A stretch of DNA of 64,000 nt from Eledone cirrhosa (taxonomy: Eukaryota > Mollusca > Cephalopoda > Octopoda > Eledonidae): assembly GCA_964016885.1 (NCBI GenBank), contig OZ024743.1, forward strand, positions 167,006,022-167,070,021. Direction: 5' to 3'. The notes beneath the pieces are model-generated. The model did no database searches, was not told the DNA's origin, and saw only the letters and a program-made list of their open reading frames with translations. Position numbers and translations under genes: made by a program. Each line of letters starts with the position of its first letter. Position 1 is the first letter of the stretch. This document shows, piece after piece, positions 42,790-52,104 of this stretch.

Positions 42790-43852
42790 AAAGAGAGAGA
42801 GAGAGAGAAAATATAGAGAGATAGATATGGATAGAGAAACTAGGTAGTTGAGCACCAGTTGAATGACGTATCAATGATACATTTATTTATTTATTTATTT
42901 ATTTAGCTCTAGTATTAATGTAAAGAGAGATATATGTGGTTAGGAGAGAAAAACCACCGTTATATAGAGAGAAAAGAAAAGAAAAATAACCAGACATAAA
43001 CGAGGCAGATTTAAAACACTATGCTTCATCAATGTAGAAATATTAGTTCGTATAAAACAGGCATTATAATGTGAATATCAGTATTCATGAATGAGACACG
43101 TATCTATAATGTGTGAAAAATAATGATCATATGTCTAGTTTAAAAATTCATATGTTTATATCAGAGTTGAGATAAAATAGGAGGTTATCCCAGATTCAAA
43201 ACTATAAACATCCATGTGAATTTACGTGATCAGCTCTGCAAATTCCTATTTCACACGAAAACATTCTCATTGTGCTATAAAAATTCTAGTATACATATAT
43301 GTGTATATACACACATATATATAGAGTCTATATTAATTTTAACAATACTATTCATTCTTGTCTTTACTCTACATGATTATCGATCAAGCAGAAATAGAGA
43401 ACAGATTTCAGTATATTAATAAAAATATCAGAAACAAAAAAATAAATAAACAGAAAACTAAAAAATTTTAAAAATAAAAATATTAAAAATATTAAAAAAT
43501 AAAACATAGTATGCCCCGCAAATCCACCACAGAGATCAACCCTTCAAAGTTAATTGACAATATATTGCCAAGTTCATTATAAGCATCAGAGTCAAAAACA
43601 AATAAAACCAAAAATTATTTACCAAATCCTGTCTAGCAGAAAACATTCCAAAAGTTTAGGATACCCATTTGGTCTACAGATGTTCTTATATTTAATATAG
43701 AAGTTTATCTAGTGTAAAATTTATTCGATATATTTGGAGCATCAGCTTTTAGGGTAGTTTAATTATTCATGAAGAATGTTTAAAATAAAAAAGAAGAAAT
43801 CGAAAGATTTATCGGCGAGTTTCATAAATAATTATAAATCAAACTAAATATA

Positions 43853-44647
43853 CTACATTTTAAATTTAAATTTATATTTAAAAGTTGAGTTCAATCTATG
43901 TCTGCAGCAACTGAATAAATTTGTCCGTAGATTAAGGGAATTTTTAGATTTTAGTATAAAGAATATCTCCTCCGCGCAGAGGTCACATGTCTCAGAGGAT
44001 GAATTAAAAGGAATCCCTCTTGAGACTATATTCCAAGCCGTCGAATATCTAACGTTATCATGCCTAAGTTGCCAGAGTATGCCTGATAGTGCTGTTGAAG
44101 ATTTTTTGCTTGGATCTGTGAAAGAATTCTTGTGGTTATTATAGCGAAGTTTAAATTCCGTCGATGTGGAACCAACGTAGTTAAAAGAATTAAAGTCCGT
44201 TTTAACATTACAGTTGTATATTATATTTTTAACTAAGCAATTGTTATTTAACGGACATTTAGATCTATCTCTACAGTTACATTTGTTAACTTGGATATTA
44301 TTTATGCTATTATCGCTAGGTTTTAGGTTCCTATTATTTATTCTATTAATATTTTGTGCTAAATTTTTGGTGGATGAGTAGGTTAATTTTATAGTATGTC
44401 TATTGAAAATTGAGTGATACCTATGTGTTCTAGGGAAGCGATTATCAAGAGCTTTAAAAAATAGTTTAGCGATGTGGGTTTTAATGTTTAGTGAGAAAGG
44501 GGAGGCAAACCATATTATATTCCTAGTTCTATTTCTTTTTTGGCTTTTGGAATTATTGTAATGCTTTCTATTATAGTTGTTAAAGTTGTGGCCGTAATTA
44601 AAATAGTTGTTATTTTGTTTAGTTTGTCTATTATTATCTATGTACAT
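43853..44647 (-). CDS. GIY-YIG domain protein of Penelope-like element
   Basis: 264 residues from the first ATG; the frame stays open upstream to about 44790, where it encodes three tandem DKKIF units. Asn-rich N-terminus (1-40). RNIIWFASPFSLNIKTHI (43-60) is typical of the segment between RT and endonuclease. Cys cluster CNC...CPLNNNC (123-137). GIY-YIG: IIY at 142-144, YVG at 157-159, R169, H172. A CDLCAEE motif with the probable catalytic Glu (226-227) follows. The domain has no internal stop, so the endonuclease may still be translatable, but the RT is missing. Confidence 0.7.
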   Translation of the reverse strand: MYIDNNRQTKQNNNYFNYGHNFNNYNRKHYNNSKSQKRNRTRNIIWFASPFSLNIKTHIAKLFFKALDNRFPRTHRYHSIFNRHTIKLTYSSTKNLAQNINRINNRNLKPSDNSINNIQVNKCNCRDRSKCPLNNNCLVKNIIYNCNVKTDFNSFNYVGSTSTEFKLRYNNHKNSFTDPSKKSSTALSGILWQLRHDNVRYSTAWNIVSRGIPFNSSSETCDLCAEEIFFILKSKNSLNLRTNLFSCCRHRLNSTFKYKFKFKM

Positions 44648-44699
44648 AATTTTATCACTATATCCTGCTCTAGCTAACGCTTCATTGTAATACTGGGCT

Positions 44700-44790
44700 T
44701 TTTCGTCGAAAATCTTTTTATCGAAAATCTTTTTATCGAAAATCTTTTTATCTAATAAAAAGATTTTATCTAATAAAAAGAGTCAGCAGC
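44700..44790 (-). repeat. 15-bp in-frame tandem repeat encoding DKKIF
   Basis: Three head-to-tail copies of ATAAAAAGATTTTCG on the reverse strand, preceded by two related ATCTTTTTATTAGATAA-like units. They extend the GIY-YIG reading frame. From 44791 to 44950 nothing further is recognised. Confidence 0.7.
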
Positions 44791-44951
44791 AACACACAAC
44801 CACGTGTTGCTACACACACACAAGAGGAAAGAGAGAAAAATTTAAAATTTATGAGACCAATAGAGATATGTACATTTATATATTTATATCTAGATATTGC
44901 TATTATCATTTACAGTCCCTCTGTGTTTAATGTATGTTCATTAGTATATGT

Positions 44952-45256
44952 GTTGTTATTTCTGCTTGCATTTTGCATATATATATCTATATATATGCTT
45001 GCGTGGACCCCTCTCAAAAATTCGTTGGATTTTCTAATTGGATACCCCGACACTGGATACCAACACTGAATACACCTGAACTTCTACCAGGAAATCTTTC
45101 GTTGTTATTTCTGCTTGCATTTTACATATATAGATATATATATATCAATGGTTGCGTGGACCCCTCTTAAAGATTCGTTGGATTTTCTAATTGGATACCC
45201 CGAAACTGGATACCAATCACTGAATACACCTGAACTTCTACCAGGAAATCTTTCAT
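44952..45256. repeat. Tandem duplication, ~149-bp unit
   Basis: Two consecutive copies starting GTTGTTATTTCTGCTTGC (44952 and 45101), sharing GCGTGGACCCCTCT and CTTCTACCAGGAAATC. No coding potential. Confidence 0.8.
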
Positions 45257-45302
45257 ATCAGTGAAAATTTTCTTTTCTTTGCTTCATATATATATATTAT
45301 CT

Positions 45303-45355
45303 GTTAGAACACGAAAAGTGTGAAACAACAGAATGTTCACTTTTCGTGTTCTAAC
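45303..45355. repeat. Perfect 18-bp stem hairpin
   Basis: GTTAGAACACGAAAAGTG (45303-45320), a 17-nt loop, then its exact reverse complement (45338-45355). A related single arm appears near 45932. A rho-like or other terminator role is not expected in this context; it is probably a transposon remnant. Confidence 0.8.
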
Positions 45356-45449
45356 ATATATGCCTAACATCTTCATAAATTTTTCGGGGATAGCCGTGGT
45401 GGTGGTGATCGTATGTCATTGGCTAATTTTCAACCAATCAGAGTAAGTG

Positions 45450-45800
45450 TTGATATATATATATATATATATATATACTATTCCCCCTCTCTCTATATAT
45501 ATCTTACGCTTTCGCTTTACACTCCTCCCCTTCAATAACACATTTCCCCCTCTCTATATATCTCTTCCACTGTTACTTACGCCTGTTTCTCTCTATCTGT
45601 TCCGTCTCTATATATATATCTCTCTTACTCTTTCGCTTTGCACTCCTCCCCTTCAATACCATCTCTCCCCCTCTCTATATATTTGTTACTCTATCGCTGC
45701 ACGCTCCTCTCCTTCAATATATCAGTTTCACACGCTTTACACTCCTTTATCCCCAGCGCCCCTATATATACACCCCCCTCCCGCATCTATATTTTAATGT
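45450..45800. repeat. (TA)n and pyrimidine-rich degenerate tandem repeat
   Basis: (TA)n at 45453-45478, followed by imperfect units of roughly 55-110 bp containing CTCTATATATAT and CACTCCTCCCCTTCAATA. Long ORFs here are repeat translations. From 45801 to 46379 there is TA/CA simple sequence and unassigned DNA. Confidence 0.75.
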
Positions 45801-46379
45801 TCCGTTGCACCGTGAATATATGTGTCTATATATATATACATATATATTGTATATACACATTCATGTATGTGTATACACACTCATGTATGTATATACACTG
45901 GTTTTATGTGTGTATTATAAATTTGTACTGTTAAAACACGAAACTAACATTCGATTGACACTTTGATTACCTGTACAGGCAATAGTTATTAGAATGCTGT
46001 TGAAGTGTGTATATATTTTTGGGGGACATCCTGTATATACACACATTATATATAATACAATAAACAGATAAATACACACATATATATATGAGCTTATTTA
46101 ATTATAAATATTGTGAATTTTTAACTCAGTTCAATTATATATATAAATGGCTTCTACAGGACTAGAACTGTTTCATTCGAAAGAAATCATCATGATATTG
46201 AGAGGGGGGACTAGATAAAATATTTCAAATCAAATGTGTATAAGTTATAAGTTAAAATGTATAAATAGAGACGATAGTGGAGGTATATCTGTTTAGTGGA
46301 ACAGTAGACGATAGAATTAAATACAGACGAGAATCTCCCTTTAATGAAACAGCAGACGATAGAATTAAGGCAATTTAAA

Positions 46380-46455
46380 TTTTAAGCATTTGCATTTCAT
46401 CGTTACGGGGTCGATAAAATAAAGTACCAGTAATACACTGTCACTATAAGTAGAC
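46380..46455 (+). mobile_element. Partial tRNA-derived SINE (body only)
   Basis: ATTTCATCGTTACGGGGTCGATAAAATAAAGTACCAGTAATACACTG-like body without the tRNA head; the same family as 47862. From 46456 to 46805 nothing is recognised. Confidence 0.6.
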
Positions 46456-46802
46456 GACTTTCAAATTGAATTGTTGGTTCCATTTCTTTAGTATTTTCAA
46501 TTGTAGTTATCTACTTAAAAAGCGTTACACGGTTAGAGACATAATTGGTAAGTTATATCTTCCCTATTAAACCATTGCATTATTTCGCCTACAATATAAC
46601 AAAAATGAAATGTTCTTTAAAGAAACAGAAATATAACTTTATAAAAAAAAAAGTTGCATCCGCTTCTTTTATCATTGATAATTTTTTCGTTTTAATATTA
46701 ATTGTTTTTTGTAGTTGTTTATATTAAAAATCTTACTGTAATATTTACTTAAACGAAGGCAGACATCTAAACTTATAGATTAATCTTGAGCGAAGGACTA
46801 GA

Positions 46803-46805
<3 letters not shown>

Positions 46806-46890
<85 letters not shown>
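46806..46890. repeat. (CT)n(TA)n microsatellite
   Basis: (CT)n at 46808-46840 passes directly into (TA)n to 46890, at the border of a hairpin element. Confidence 0.95.
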
Positions 46891-46893
<3 letters not shown>

Positions 46894-47102
46894 GAAGAAT
46901 GATAACATTTCAAGCAAAGAGTTTAATTAGGTAATGACTTACAAATTTGTTTCAGTATATATTTAATATAATATTAATATATTTTGTAATATTATTAACT
47001 AATTATTATAATTAGCGCTTCAGGCTTTGTCTATATACTGAAACAAATTTGTAAGTCATTACCTAATTAAACTCTTTGCTTGAAATTTTATCACTCTTCG
47101 TT
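46891..47102. mobile_element. Hairpin (MITE-like) element with ~71-bp arms
   Basis: Arms 46891-46961 and 47032-47102 are inverted copies with about three mismatches, starting AACGAAGA and sharing GCAAAGAGTTTAATTAGG. The 70-bp loop is AT-rich. Non-coding; class unknown. Confidence 0.7.
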
Positions 47103-47296
47103 TTGAATTTCTCCTAAGTATTCAATACTCTGTTGAGAAATACATTTTACATAAACAGTCTTTGTACCATTTATACGGTATTAATTACTTATATTTATAT
47201 ATATATATATATATAGCGTATGATTAGAACTGTGTTTATTATTAATATTTTAATGGATTTAATGAAAAATTTTAGGTGTTCATATATATATTCTAA

Positions 47297-47354
47297 AACT
47301 GCGCGAAATCGTGAATCCGCGATAGTTGAACCGCCAAGTAGCGAGGTATCACTG
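47297..47354 (-). mobile_element. Lone terminal repeat resembling pogo/Tigger ends
   Basis: The reverse strand begins CAGTGATACCTCGCTACTTG next to a TA dinucleotide (47355-47356), then CGCGGATT and CGCGCAG. CAGTRATACCTCG-type ends with TA targets are typical of pogo/Tigger transposons as recalled. No matching second end was found. Confidence 0.4.
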
Positions 47355-47385
47355 TATATATGTTTTAATATATAGTGTAGCTGTG

Positions 47386-47847
47386 ATGTATCTCGCGAGT
47401 GAATCGAGACCTGTCACTGATTTTGGTGTCCCCACTGCCGATGTGAATGAGCAACGCTGCACTTGTGAATTGGGTCTTGATGTTGCAGGCAGTTCATATA
47501 CTTACAATGATGCGGTCCCACAAGCTTGTTCACATTCCTGTGCTAATAATCTAGATGGGCGTATTAAATTGGATGTGAAAGCAGCTTACCGGATGCGGAA
47601 TCGGGAGAAGTTGAGACAAAAACAGGCCGATTATAGAGCTGTGAATTTTGCTAAATTAACACAAAAACAGGCCAAGTATAGATGTTCAAAACGGTATGAG
47701 TTGGCAAACAAGCAGGCCAAGTATAGATCTGCAAATTCAGCTATTATATCTCAAAAGCAAGCCGAGCGTAGAGCTTCTAAACGTACCGAGTTGGCTAAAG
47801 AGCAGACCGAGTACAGATCTGCAAATATCTTATTGCACAAACAATAA
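47386..47847 (+). CDS. Hypothetical protein with 14-residue KQAxYR repeats
   Basis: 153 residues from the ATG at 47386. An upstream TTG extension would run through a transposon end, so it is rejected. The N-terminal half has Cys/His residues (CTCELG, CSHSC). The C-terminal half has four to five imperfect repeats of about 14-15 residues around KQA-YR (KQADYRAVN, KQAKYRCSK, KQAKYRSAN, KQAERRASK), charged and probably helical. Similar basic repeats precede helicase domains in some invertebrate mobile-element proteins, but no such domain follows; a SINE begins 15 bp after the stop. No family recognised; it may be a truncated mobile-element gene or an exon. Confidence 0.35.
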   Translation: MYLASESRPVTDFGVPTADVNEQRCTCELGLDVAGSSYTYNDAVPQACSHSCANNLDGRIKLDVKAAYRMRNREKLRQKQADYRAVNFAKLTQKQAKYRCSKRYELANKQAKYRSANSAIISQKQAERRASKRTELAKEQTEYRSANILLHKQ

Positions 47848-47861
47848 TTCTGCACAAATGT

Positions 47862-48055
47862 TGCTCCATTATTTTGGCAGTATTGGTAGAGGGTCGGATG
47901 CCATGCTTTCCAGCATAGTTACGTCCCTTTACAATCTGAGTTCAAATCCTGCCGAGGTTGACTTTGCCTTTCATCCTTACGGGGTAGATAAAATAAAGTA
48001 CCAGTAATGCACTGGGTAATTGCTGGCCTTGTGCCTAAAGTATAAACAATTATTA
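47862..48055 (+). mobile_element. tRNA-derived cephalopod SINE
   Basis: tRNA-like head GGTAGAGGGTCGGATGCCATG, B box GAGTTCAAATCCTG, body CCTTTCATCCTTACGGGG, AAGTACCAGTAATGC, end GGCCTTGTGCC. The best-preserved copy in the window. Confidence 0.8.
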
Positions 48056-48199
48056 GATCTAATGTTGCAACGATACAGTTAAATGTTGTCTGTGTATTTT
48101 AAAAAAGATTTGCTTATAATCTTTTCAAATTTCATTACGCCAATGATTCAAGCTCAAATTGACATTATCTAAAAAATTGTACAAACAGCGGTGGATTAG

Positions 48200-48890
48200 C
48201 AGTAGTGAACAGATAAATCAGTCAATTTATTAAGATTGACTTGGCATCAATCAGCAAGACCTTCATTAGCTGCTCTCCAGCCATCTATTTAAAGCTGTAT
48301 ACATCTATGGTACGAATACACTTGGAGTTCGCGTCATCAGTCTGGAACCCCTATCTTGCTCAGAACATTGACCTCCTGGAAACTGTTCAGAGACATGCAA
48401 CCAAGCGCATACCCTCCATCAGACACCTACCATACCCTGAATATTTTGCTTCCCTCTGGCAATGGACTTGGTAAACACCCACAAAGTTATTAACCATCCG
48501 ACCAACAACAACCCCGAACACCTTTTTGATCTCCATGTGTCTAACACGTGGACATGCCTACAAAGTCAGAAAACAACACAGCTCCCATGACTTTAGGAAA
48601 TATTTCTTCATGCTCAGAGTTGCTGAAGGATGGAACAAACTTCCTGCATCAGTTGTTAGCTGATGACACACTGCATCCTTTAAACCATCATACATTCCGA
48701 AATACACCAAAACTACACCTGATGTCCCCCTTCCATACACATGCACATATGTGTATATCATGACTCATGCACTGTTCTTTTTTCCTGACGTTTTTATATT
48801 ACCCTATGTATTATATATGCACTTTTGATGAGTTGTAGTGCACCTCAGCATTGTACACAATATTTTCATTATTATTATCATTATTATTAT
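48200..48890 (+). pseudogene. CR1-like LINE 3' fragment
   Basis: Encodes YLKLYTSMVRIHLEFASSVWNP, then LETVQRHATKRIPSIRHLPY, and in a shifted frame FDLHVSNTRGHAYKVR and RVAEGWNKLPASVV. This is the same C-terminal region as the minus-strand CR1-like element (57407-57802). A 3' UTR ends in (ATT)n at 48868-48890. 5'-truncated and frameshifted. From 48891 to 49349 nothing is recognised. Confidence 0.75.
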
Positions 48891-49349
48891 TACACTCATT
48901 GATCCATTTTGCACTAACTCTGCATCAAGCACCCTCACCTAAATATTAACCAATCAAGGATCCAATACAGCTATCTGTTGGATGAGTATTGTATAGTGCC
49001 AAAAACGAAACCAATCAGTTTAGCAGAAAATTTCCAGACAAGAAACACGCATATTTTGCTATCCTCAAACACGTTTACACATGGCATGAAATATAACTAA
49101 TCCGAGATGGCTAGGTTTCATCTTCTAACTGGATATACGAAATCCATTATGTCTTGACAACAACATGAGGTAACATTATGTTATTCACAGACACACTTTG
49201 TACACTGTTCCATATCAGAATGTATTTCCTTCGTCACATTCACAAACAGTATTGAAAATATGTTCTTCGGCAAATAAAAATGTTTTGTTCATAATATTTC
49301 AACTAGCGATTGCTCTACTCCACGCACGACCACCATAAATTAATGACCA

Positions 49350-49530
49350 GCTCAACACAAGTATTGGTAGAGCGTCAGACACCATGCTTTGCAGTATTGT
49401 TATGGTCCTTTGCATTCTAAGTTCAAATCCTGCCGAGGTTAACTTCGACTTTCATACTTACTAATTCGATAAAATAAAGTACCAGTAATGGACTGCCGTA
49501 ATGGATTTGTGCCGAAAAATAGAAACACTA
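49350..49530 (+). mobile_element. tRNA-derived cephalopod SINE
   Basis: Head TTGGTAGAGCGTCAGACACC, B-box-like AAGTTCAAATCCTG, ATAAAATAAAGTACCAGTAA and a degraded end. From 49531 to 50083 there is AT-rich unassigned DNA. Confidence 0.7.
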
Positions 49531-50083
49531 TTAATGTGCAATAAGAGCAAAATATAACGACATTGCTCAATTATTTTATCTAATGTTGTAATAACACAAG
49601 GAAATGTTGTTTGTGTATTTTTTTTTATATTTGCTCATAGGCTTTTACAATTTCGCTCAGCCAACAACTATTAAAAAGTGAGTTGCTTAAGATAACAATT
49701 TAATCACAAATTGTTGCTATCTTTTAATACACTCCAACAAGTCATCCAATTATGTACAATAAAAACAAATCTTATTAATTTGCTCAGGGAATATAAAGAA
49801 AATGTATATACACTGATAATTGCAATTGTATGTAAATATTTTGTTTTTGTATTGTTTATTTTATGTTTTCTATTATGTATAATATATTGATTTAATATTG
49901 ATTGTTTTTTGTAGTTGTTTATATTAAAAGTCTGAAAATATTTTTATACATCTTACACTAATATTTATAAGATAATTTATAATAACAATTACATAATCTA
50001 ATTACATTACAACGATAATTTATTATTAATATATATCCTCTTTAACTAGAGTTATTACAAGCGTTGCCTTAAAAAAATATTAA

Positions 50084-51040
50084 ACTAGACATGAAAAATG
50101 CGCAAGCTCAAAAGTGCCACAGAATGTTATAATAAACCTTCAAAAGTGTGGGACTAGAGTTGTTGCTAAAAAATATTGTAATCATTATATATCGTACATT
50201 CTGTGGCATCCTTTATAAAAATAGCTTAAACCAACGAAGCCTTTATTTTTACGCTATTTCACTTAGTTAATTCTTAGAGTGTAACATATAAAAATAAATA
50301 CATCTATGTTTAATGTAATAACAGCTATAAATAATTACGTAATATTATTATCATATACTCATAGTAACAAAATAATTGTGTTGAAAATTAATATGATGCT
50401 TATATGAACGATCAAATCTATAATGATAATTTCTTAAATATACTAATAGTAAAATAATTTAGTTATCTATTGTTACATTTTCATAGAACTATAATATTAA
50501 CAATCGTATTGCATTATCAAATTTTTATCACTACAAACTTTCATATTGGAATTACCTTAAGCCACTTATTATTACTTCGCTTTCGTACTTTTACAGCTGT
50601 AGATATTGCGCTGTATCTTATATCTAATATCAATATCTCATGGTAATTTGCATGCAGTGTAAAATAGGTTTATTAATAACTTTAATATGAAATGTATTAT
50701 ACAGGGCTGCGGAGTCGGCCAAAAATTGACTGGCTCCAACTCAGGATCCGATATTCCCTTATTTCCTAAATTTCAGCTCCGCAGCTCTGTTATTATATTA
50801 ATTAATTTATTTTATAGTTGTAAATCATATTTTTATATGTTACACTCTAAGAATTAACTAAGTGAAATAGCGTAAAAATAAAGGCTTCGTTGGTTTAAGC
50901 TATTTTTATAAAGGATGCCACAGAATGTACGATATATAATGATTACAATATTTTTTAGCAACAACTCTAGTCCCACACTTTTGAAGGTTTATTATAACAT
51001 TCTGTGGCACTTTTGAGCTTGCGCATTTTTCATGTCTAGT
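50084..51040. mobile_element. Foldback element with perfect 213-bp terminal inverted repeats
   Basis: Left arm 50084-50296 and right arm 50828-51040 are exact reverse complements as read, ends ACTAGACATG/CATGTCTAGT. Each arm itself contains a GCCACAGAATGT/ACATTCTGTGGC inverted pair. The 531-bp interior is AT-rich; it includes a small palindromic patch CTGCGGAGTCGG...CTCCGCAG at 50703-50790 and no ORF. A target duplication was not clear. Perfect arms suggest recent insertion or ongoing arm conversion. Confidence 0.75.
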
Positions 51041-51136
51041 ATATACTTGTCCGCCATTGCAAAAGGCCATAAATTCAAAATTTTGAAGAGAGAGGAAAAG
51101 GGAGAAGTGATCTATGAACTTGTAGCATCTCACTGA

Positions 51137-51152
51137 CCCCCCCCCCCCCCCC
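51137..51152. repeat. Poly-C run (16)
   Basis: Sixteen C in a row, with CAC-rich sequence after it. Confidence 0.95.
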
Positions 51153-51334
51153 GTCACCACAATAACAATAACGCCTACACTCGCTCCCCACCATCACCAC
51201 ATTACTCTAAGGTCGCTGTCCTGTCCCCTGTTGACATACTGCTGACTCTCTTTTGATGTATGTATGTGTATATACATATATATATGTGTATGTGTGTGTA
51301 TATGTATATCTCAGTGGATGCGACCAGATTTCAA

Positions 51335-51650
51335 CACAGCAACAACTACAACAACAACAGCAGCAACACCAACACCAACAACAACAACAACAGCAACAAC
51401 ACCATCGTCTGTGTTGAATGTGTGTGTATGTATTTGTATATATGCGACAGCAATAACAGCATCAACACCATTGTCTGCAGTAACAGCAGCAGTGAAATGA
51501 AGGACAACAACAACAGCAACAACGACAACAACTACAATAACAACTACAGCACCAACAACTGCCACCACCATCACTGACCATCCACCACCACCACGCTGAT
51601 ACCATCCACCACCACCACACTGACACCATCCACCACCGCCATTACCAGCG
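51335..51650. repeat. CAA/CAG/CAC trinucleotide repeat tract
   Basis: Interrupted ACA, GCA and CCA triplet repeats giving N/T/Q/H-rich ORFs in several frames. No start, splice or domain evidence supports coding. A 22-T run follows at 51891-51912. Confidence 0.85.
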
Positions 51651-51959
51651 TAAAGCAAACAATTATTATTGTTATTGTTATTATATACAAGCCGAACTGG
51701 ACTGGGAAAGGTCAACAGTTGACATGATAGTGATTTTGACGATTTTGATTTTGTATCAGTACTGTCGGTAATATATGTATATATATATATGTTTGTGAGT
51801 GGTGTGTGTGATTGTATTCATGAATGAGTGTTGGTATGTGTGGTTGTGGTTTGTATGCATGAGTATTGGTGTGTGAGTCGTGTCAATAAGTTTTTTTTTT
51901 TTTTTTTTTTTTAATGACCATGCTGTAAAATGGAGGGGTAGAGAGGGCCCTTGAGTCTA

Positions 51960-52104
51960 GTAAGACATCCTCTCTAGTGCTGGTGGCACAAATAAAAGCA
52001 CCCAGTCCATGCTGTAAAGTGGCGCTGGTGTTAGGAAGGGCATCCAACCAGTGTATCAATGCCAAAAAGCTTATCAGCACAGCAACAAAACAGCATAGAA
52101 AAAT
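51960..52104 (+). promoter_or_regulatory. Family B 5' UTR with SINE-like module
   Basis: Contains AGTCCATGCTGTAAAGTGG, then GGTGTTAGGAAGGGCATCC (52004-52048), the same phrase found in the 3' UTR module of family A. RTE 5' regions usually hold internal promoters; no promoter element could be identified directly. Confidence 0.5.

Larger units (their letters stand above)
42411..44790 (-). mobile_element. Second Penelope-like element (GIY-YIG), 5'-truncated
   Basis: The reverse strand encodes a GIY-YIG protein (44790-43853), followed by about 1.4 kb of AT-rich, non-coding 3' sequence, including a GA-rich stretch at 42615-42840. It ends near 42411 beside (TA)n. A hammerhead-like motif lies close to the end. 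Only the region downstream of the RT is present. The boundary at 42411 is inferred. Confidence 0.55.

Noticed and set aside
47326..47385. Start of the repeat-bearing ORF at the upstream TTG
   Set aside because: This segment is the end of a pogo/Tigger-like terminal repeat; the ATG at 47386 is the first plausible start.
51260..51715. N/T/H-rich ORFs around the triplet repeats
   Set aside because: All frames are open because of the trinucleotide repeat; no start context, domain or splice evidence.
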